Made by a program: the position numbers and the translations under genes. Under the pieces are notes generated by a model. It ran no database searches. It had not been told where the DNA came from and saw only the letters and a list, made by a program, of their open reading frames with translations. A DNA stretch of 26,173 nucleotides from Chrysochromulina tobinii (Eukaryota > Haptophyta > Prymnesiales > Chrysochromulinaceae): assembly GCA_001275005.1 (NCBI GenBank), contig JWZX01002400.1, positions 1 through 26,173 of the forward strand, written 5' to 3'. Shown here in pieces: positions 22,064-26,173 of this stretch; position 1 is the stretch's first letter; every line of letters begins with the position of its first letter.

Positions 22064-22414
22064 CATCACAGCACTGCGGCACGGCTCGCGCTGTTATTCG
22101 TATCTGAGCGCGCGGAGCCGCTCCATGTACCGTTGTGGGTACAGTGACTGGTGGGCTGTGTAACTGTATAGAGAAATCGTAGGTGGCTGTCGTACGTACG
22201 CATCTTCATCGGCCCGTGTGAAAGCTATGTTTTCAGCGTCCGATGAAGGCTTCGTGCCATTTCCTCAGGGGGCGATTGAGCTGCTGCGTGGTCGTGCCAG
22301 CGCGCTCATCAATGTAAGTGGCTTATGGCGCATGCGAGATTTATTTTTATTCACAGTTGATATCTTCCTTTCACAGCCAATTTCTTTCTGCGGTAGCCAT
22401 GTAACACGACGAGA
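22064..22414. promoter_or_regulatory. Intergenic/5' leader of galactocerebrosidase gene
   Basis: 350 bp with no recognisable gene. It holds a small inverted repeat (tgtacc 22126-22131, ggtaca 22138-22143), a candidate intron (22314-22376) and a minimal ATG-TAA upstream ORF (22399-22404) placed 10 bases before the main ATG. A 28-codon ORF before the intron donor starts at ATG 22227 but resembles nothing I know. Confidence 0.5.
22314..22376 (+). other. Candidate 63-nt 5'-UTR intron
   Basis: Donor aat|gtaagt at 22314 and acceptor cttcctttcacag| ending at 22376, with an AT-rich, pyrimidine-rich interior unlike the flanks. A nearer acceptor (ttattcacag, ending 22356) would give 43 nt. Neither splice joins the upstream small ORF in frame to the enzyme, so this would be a leader intron. 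Confidence 0.5.
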
Positions 22415-25090
22415 ATGAGGTCCATGGGCCGGACCATCACGTTACAGCTCGCCCTTTTCACCTTTACGAGTGCTGCAGCCGCGGCCGCGGCCCCATCCGC
22501 GTACCACATCGACGACTCTGCCGGACCCGCGCGGCCTTTCCACGGCATCGGCGGCCTCTCTGGCGGCGGCGCCACCTCTGTGCTGCTTCCCTCGTACCCG
22601 GAGCCGCAGCGCTCCACGATCCTAGACCTCCTCTTCAAGCCCAACTACGGCGCGGCGCTGCAGATCCTGAAGGTGGAGATCGGCGGCGACGCACAGAGCA
22701 CGGACGGCGCGGAGTCGAGCCACATGCATGACCCATGGGCGACGCCAGATTTTACACGTGGGTACGAGTGGTTTCTAATGAAGGAGGCAAAGGCGCGCAA
22801 CCCTGAGATCAAGCTGTACGGCCTGCCGTGGGCGTTTCCGCAGTGGGTGTCCTGCGCCCCCGGTACGCTGCACGACTGCACGGGCAACGCGTACGACCGC
22901 CCCCAGCAGACGGCGGATTACATCACCTCATGGGTGCGCGGGGCAAAGGAGGTGCACGGCTTGGACATTGACTACCTCGGCTGCTGGAACGAGAGGGCGT
23001 ACAATAAGTCCTACATGGAGGTGCTGCGCCGCACCCTGGACAGCGCGGGGTATAGGAACACCAAGCTCATCGCGAACGACAACGACTTTCCATCCGTCGC
23101 AAAGGACGTCAACTCGGACCCCGCGTTTGCGGCCGCCCTGTGGGGCCTTGGGGCGCATTATCCGAATATGGTAAGTGGGCCTGATGCGGAGAAGACGGGC
23201 ATGCCTTTATGGGCGTCCGAGGAAGACTCGACGTACAACAATGCCGTCGGCGCGGGCTGCTGGGCGCGCGTGCTCAATCAAAACTTTGTGCGAGGCAACA
23301 TGAGTGCGTCGATCAACTGGAACCTGATCGCCGCCTACCAAAAGGGGACCAACTGGTGGCGAGCGGGGCTGATGACCGCCTTTCAACCCTGGAGCGGTGC
23401 CTTCGGCTCCCTGGCCATGATTTGGGCCACCGCGCACACGACCCAGTTCACCAGAGTGGGCAACTTCTCCTACCTTGCCAACGGCACGGGGCCAGGCACG
23501 GGCAGCGGCCTCCTGGCCCTTGGAGGCTCCTATGTGACCCTGCAGGACTTTGGCACGGGCGAGTTCACCGTCGTCATTGAAAAGATGTCCCGCGACCATT
23601 CGCCCTGCTGCCGGCCCGCCCTCGCCGACTTCAGCGTCGCCACGGAGACGGCCACCTTCACGCTCACTGGCGCACCAGCCAAGGTGGCCTCCCTGTACTT
23701 ATGGCGCACGCACTGGGCCTTTGGCGCGCCGGGCGACGCCACATCCGAGTTCGAGCAGCAGCCTGCCGTATCGGTGGTGGGCGGCAAGTTCACCCTTACA
23801 ATCGAGCCCGACAGCATGTACACGCTCACCACGCTGCCCGGGGGCGCCAAGGGCGCCTTCCCTGCGTCGCCGCCAGTCGCGCCGTTCCCCACAGCGTTCA
23901 CAGACGACTTTGAGAGTTGTGCTCCCGGCAGCGAGGCTATGTTCTGGTCGGATCAGAACGGCATCTTTGAGTGCCAGCCGCCCAACCCCAGCGACCCTGC
24001 CCACGGCGTCGTGATGCGTCAGATGGTGCCGCTGGTGCCCATTGCGTGGGGTGGTGACAACCGGCCACACACGATCATCGGCTCCCGCGACCTCGTGGAC
24101 ACCTCCTTCTCGGTGGACGTGCGCCTGACGGAACCCAACGGCAGCGTCACGCTGGGCGCACGGCTGGGCTGCCCCGCCGCCACCAAATGCGCGTACGGCG
24201 ACTACTACGGCGCACTGTTCTCATTCGATGTCGCTGGGCATTGGAACCTTACCGGGTCCACCGCCGGTGTGCAACGGTCGCCCGCGCAGGCCTCCGGCGC
24301 GCTGGGCAGCCCGCTGGGCGTGGGCGCATGGCACCGCTTCCGGCTGGACGTGAACGGCACTCGTGCGTCCGTGTGGGTGGATAACATGCCCGTGCCCGGG
24401 GCGCAGGGGCTCAACGTCGCCTTTGCAGGGAGCAGCGGATTCGCCGCTCTGGGTACGGTGCAATTTGGGCACTTTACCGAGTTCGATAACGTGGCGCTCT
24501 ACAGCACGGCCACCGCATGCAGCGCCGCGTGGCCCGAAGCGGGGATGGCGGTGAAGGCCGTCTCATGCGCATCCGAGGTGGGTCCACGTCCGGGCGCACG
24601 CTTCACGTTTATGCCCCTCAACCAGAGCGAGTGCACCCTTGGCTCTCCATGCAACGGCGTGCATGGCGCCTTCGCACTGGTGGCCAACGCCTCCCTCTCC
24701 CTCTGCATAGCTGTGGACAAGGGCGGCGTGGGCAAGGAGTGGCCGCTGGTACTCCGGCCCTGCGTCACGGGCGAGCCCACACAGGTCTTTCGGCAGCAGT
24801 ACGCGCACCTGTATGACTCGAAGATCGTACACGTCGAGTCGGGGCGTTTCGTGGCGCTGCCCGCGCCGGACGTGGGCTCGCCTGCGGTCGTGCGCGCGCA
24901 GAACGCGTCCGGTACTTTTGTATTCGTCGGAGACGAGGCGGAGATTGTGTCCATCAACGAGTACAGCGTGGTGAGCGGAGCGTCTCCCCCCCTCCCCCCT
25001 CCCCCCCTCCCGAGCCCTCCCGTCACTGTGCTCACGCTACCCGCGCGCCCTTCCCCTGTTTGGGCAGTGCCTCGGGAGCTGCTGAAGTAG
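22415..25090 (+). CDS. GALC: Secreted GH59 galactocerebrosidase with C-terminal extension
   Basis: Predicted to hydrolyse beta-galactose from galactosylceramide-type glycolipids. 891 aa as an open frame. The ATG at 22415 follows an in-frame stop (22394-22396), and an alternative in-frame ATG is at 22424. A signal peptide (to about residue 29, hydrophobic then Ala-rich) precedes YHIDDSAG...FHGIGGLSGGGATSVLL, which closely parallels animal GALC. Catalytic acid/base is Glu193 in CWNERAYN; nucleophile is Glu269 in LWASEED. AHTTQFT, IEKMSRDHS and GSYVTLQD continue the family pattern, and a lectin-like beta-sandwich spans about 495-695. About ten N-glycosylation sequons fit a secretory or lysosomal route. 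Compared with roughly 670-690 aa in animals, there is an extra segment of about 160 residues (about 700-860, SLCIAVDKGG, TQVFRQQY) that may be a beta-trefoil, plus a Pro-rich tail that may be unspliced intron. Confidence 0.93.
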   Translation: MRSMGRTITLQLALFTFTSAAAAAAAPSAYHIDDSAGPARPFHGIGGLSGGGATSVLLPSYPEPQRSTILDLLFKPNYGAALQILKVEIGGDAQSTDGAESSHMHDPWATPDFTRGYEWFLMKEAKARNPEIKLYGLPWAFPQWVSCAPGTLHDCTGNAYDRPQQTADYITSWVRGAKEVHGLDIDYLGCWNERAYNKSYMEVLRRTLDSAGYRNTKLIANDNDFPSVAKDVNSDPAFAAALWGLGAHYPNMVSGPDAEKTGMPLWASEEDSTYNNAVGAGCWARVLNQNFVRGNMSASINWNLIAAYQKGTNWWRAGLMTAFQPWSGAFGSLAMIWATAHTTQFTRVGNFSYLANGTGPGTGSGLLALGGSYVTLQDFGTGEFTVVIEKMSRDHSPCCRPALADFSVATETATFTLTGAPAKVASLYLWRTHWAFGAPGDATSEFEQQPAVSVVGGKFTLTIEPDSMYTLTTLPGGAKGAFPASPPVAPFPTAFTDDFESCAPGSEAMFWSDQNGIFECQPPNPSDPAHGVVMRQMVPLVPIAWGGDNRPHTIIGSRDLVDTSFSVDVRLTEPNGSVTLGARLGCPAATKCAYGDYYGALFSFDVAGHWNLTGSTAGVQRSPAQASGALGSPLGVGAWHRFRLDVNGTRASVWVDNMPVPGAQGLNVAFAGSSGFAALGTVQFGHFTEFDNVALYSTATACSAAWPEAGMAVKAVSCASEVGPRPGARFTFMPLNQSECTLGSPCNGVHGAFALVANASLSLCIAVDKGGVGKEWPLVLRPCVTGEPTQVFRQQYAHLYDSKIVHVESGRFVALPAPDVGSPAVVRAQNASGTFVFVGDEAEIVSINEYSVVSGASPPLPPPPLPSPPVTVLTLPARPSPVWAVPRELLK
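24971..25067 (+). other. Candidate 97-nt intron near the 3' end of the GALC-like gene
   Basis: Donor gcgtg|gtgagc at 24971, a long C/T tract (about 24985-25025), a possible branch site (ctcac near 25031-25035) and acceptor cctgtttgggcag| ending at 25067. Read as coding, it gives only a Pro-rich run. Spliced, the frame continues as C-L-G-S-C then TGA at 25083-25085. It is open in frame, so its removal is a prediction and not forced by a stop. Confidence 0.45.
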
Positions 25091-25364
25091 ACTCGAGCCA
25101 TCGTCACACGTGCACATCACACGGGCCTTCGAGACGGCGGCCATGCCAGTGCCATCTGGTAGCCTGCGGCTCAGTCGCGGCTGGCGTAGTTCGTGAGCAG
25201 CCATGCGGCAAGTGCGGACTGCACTCCGCAGCAAAGGGCCGAGGCGGTGTCACGACTGGTGAAGGCGACGGTGCCCTGCTCCGCGTGGCTCCCTTGGCTG
25301 CCCGAACGCGGCCTGACACCTCGCCAGGTGCATGCACAGTAGCCATGGTTCACCTTTACAGCTG

Positions 25365-25386
25365 CTAGCTCGAGCTAGACACGTGT
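25365..25386. promoter_or_regulatory. 14-bp perfect palindrome abutting a CACGTG palindrome
   Basis: ctagctcgagctag (25365-25378) and acacgtgt (25379-25386) are adjacent perfect palindromes. CACGTG is the general bHLH/bZIP binding core. Whether a factor binds here cannot be told from sequence. Confidence 0.4.
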
Positions 25387-25843
25387 CATGTGATCAAACT
25401 CCAGAGCGGACCCGCTGGCTTCAGGGTTCACTTCAGGGTATGACCCACACGGTATAGTTACTTAGCGGATGAACGGGAAACTTTGCTAACGTTATCGCGC
25501 GCGTCCGAACTCCGATCTCCCCCGAGCACCTCCATCTCCCCGAGTCCGAGTGCGAGTCGACTTTCGGTTCAGGTGGTCGCACGTCTTCCTTTTTGCGCAC
25601 GATTCGCGCAGCGCCGGGGCATTTCGAGCGGGCATTTGTACCGGGCACCGTCCTCGGGTGTGCTTCTATCAGTGTTGTGTGTGCGATCACGATGTCTGAC
25701 GATCGTGAAGCTGCACTGTCACATTGTCGAGACTCGAGTGCTTTCGCTCGGTGTTCGGAAATCACACCGACAGACCGACACCGGTGGTCATCTAGTGGTC
25801 ATCAGTGGTGTGTCGGCGGCATGAAGTGAGGAAACTATCTTTT

Positions 25844-25870
25844 AAGGTGTTCAAAAAAAAAAGGTGTTCA
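25844..25870. repeat. A-tract between two copies of aaggtgttca
   Basis: aaggtgttca at 25844-25853 and again at 25861-25870, with a run of ten A (25853-25862) between and overlapping them. This resembles the poly(A)-plus-duplication scar of a retro-insertion, but no inserted body is present, so slippage duplication is equally likely. Confidence 0.5.
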
Positions 25871-25989
25871 CATACTCACGGAAAGGCGCCCTTCGCGAGA
25901 GCCGGCTGTGCGGCCTCTCCACTTCCCGCTCGAGCACGCTCGCGCCCTTCGTGCGTCGGTGAACGGTGCGCTCGCCCCTACACAACAAG

Positions 25990-26173
25990 ATGCCGAGACG
26001 ATCGCCACGATTCGCCACGGTTGACGCGCCCGTCGGCGACATGGAGGCTATTCCTGACGGCCCGTTCGCTGGTGAGAGTCTCACACTGCAAGCGAACGGT
26101 CACTCCTGGCACTTCGAACTCCAGATCCACCTTTTCGCTCGCCGGCTTCTCATGCGAATTCAGCAGAGCCGGG
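25990..26173 (+). CDS. Hypothetical ORF, 3' partial (runs off the window)
   Basis: ATG at 25990 is the first after an in-frame stop (25960-25962), and the frame is open for 61 codons to the end of the window. It begins MPRRSPRFATVDAPVGD and later has a stretch ESLTLQANGHSWHFELQ. I recognise no domain. Third-position composition is G/C-leaning like its neighbours, but the length is too short to be sure it is coding. It may be a first exon. Confidence 0.35.
   Translation, partial: MPRRSPRFATVDAPVGDMEAIPDGPFAGESLTLQANGHSWHFELQIHLFARRLLMRIQQSR

Larger units (their letters stand above)
25091..25989. other. Intergenic region, no supported gene; palindromes
   Basis: About 0.9 kb. ORFs here are short, Arg/Ser-rich and mostly lack an ATG. 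One 45-codon ORF (ATG 25692, stop 25827-25829) has no recognisable feature. Seen: the perfect palindrome ctagctcgagctag (25365-25378) immediately followed by acacgtgt (25379-25386, contains the CACGTG G/E-box core), and an A-tract flanked by direct repeats (25844-25870). It should hold the 3' end of the GALC-like gene and a promoter for whatever starts at 25990. Confidence 0.5.

Noticed and set aside
23171-23176. Splice donor GTAAGT inside the GALC-like ORF
   Set aside because: The translation through this point (GAHYPNMVSGPDAEKTG) aligns in length with animal GALC, so the sequence is coding and the donor is cryptic.
25483-25824. Small ORFs of about 75-113 codons in the last intergenic region
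   Set aside because: They start at TTG, are Arg/Ser-rich and overlap each other in different frames. They have no domain or conserved feature.

Overview
The window is GC-rich nuclear DNA from a flagellated, probably algal or algal-related protist. It has long uninterrupted eukaryotic ORFs, one of which is an axonemal dynein heavy chain of more than 4,600 codons, so the lineage builds a motile cilium. Codon third positions are strongly G/C. There are few introns, and there is no operon structure or Shine-Dalgarno spacing. A haptophyte is a reasonable guess from the combination of GC content, Pro/Ser-rich extracellular stalks and domain-shuffled signalling proteins, but nothing here proves the lineage.

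Layout. (1) Positions 3-2312 (+): the 3' part of a membrane-spanning receptor-like kinase, with an extracellular Pro/Ser stalk and globular domain, one TM helix, a TKL/RAF-like kinase domain, and a long Ser-rich tail with repeated T-F/Y-D motifs. Its 5' end lies outside the window. (2) Positions 2313-3497: a convergent intergenic region with several short direct and inverted repeats and a tRNA-Gln-like fragment. (3) Positions 3498-4817 (-): a protein with ten tandem EF-hand motifs. (4) Positions 4908-18791 (+): an intronless dynein heavy chain that resembles DNAH10 (inner-arm dynein f/I1, 1-beta heavy chain). It is divergent from the EF-hand gene, with only 90 bp between the two start codons. 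(5) Positions 19193-22063 (+): a modular protein with a duplicated N-terminal segment, a UBA-like domain, a WW-like segment, two tandem U-boxes and about 17 ankyrin repeats, many nearly identical at DNA level. (6) Positions 22415-25090 (+): a secreted GH59 galactocerebrosidase with a C-terminal extension that may be a beta-trefoil, followed by a Pro-rich tail that may be an unspliced intron. (7) Positions 25091-25989: no recognisable gene, several palindromes. (8) Positions 25990-26173 (+): an ORF open to the window end, possibly the first exon of another gene.

How the genes may relate. The only pair with a plausible functional link is the EF-hand protein and the dynein heavy chain. They share a very short divergent promoter interval, and calcium sensors are known to regulate axonemal dyneins, so co-expression in ciliogenesis is a testable inference. 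The kinase, the U-box/ankyrin protein and the glycosidase look like independent genes. The U-box protein is the most actively rearranging locus, with three levels of tandem duplication (117 bp, 285 bp and 99 bp units). Start codons were chosen by hand. The EF-hand and U-box ORFs extend further only through non-ATG codons, so the first good ATG is used for each.
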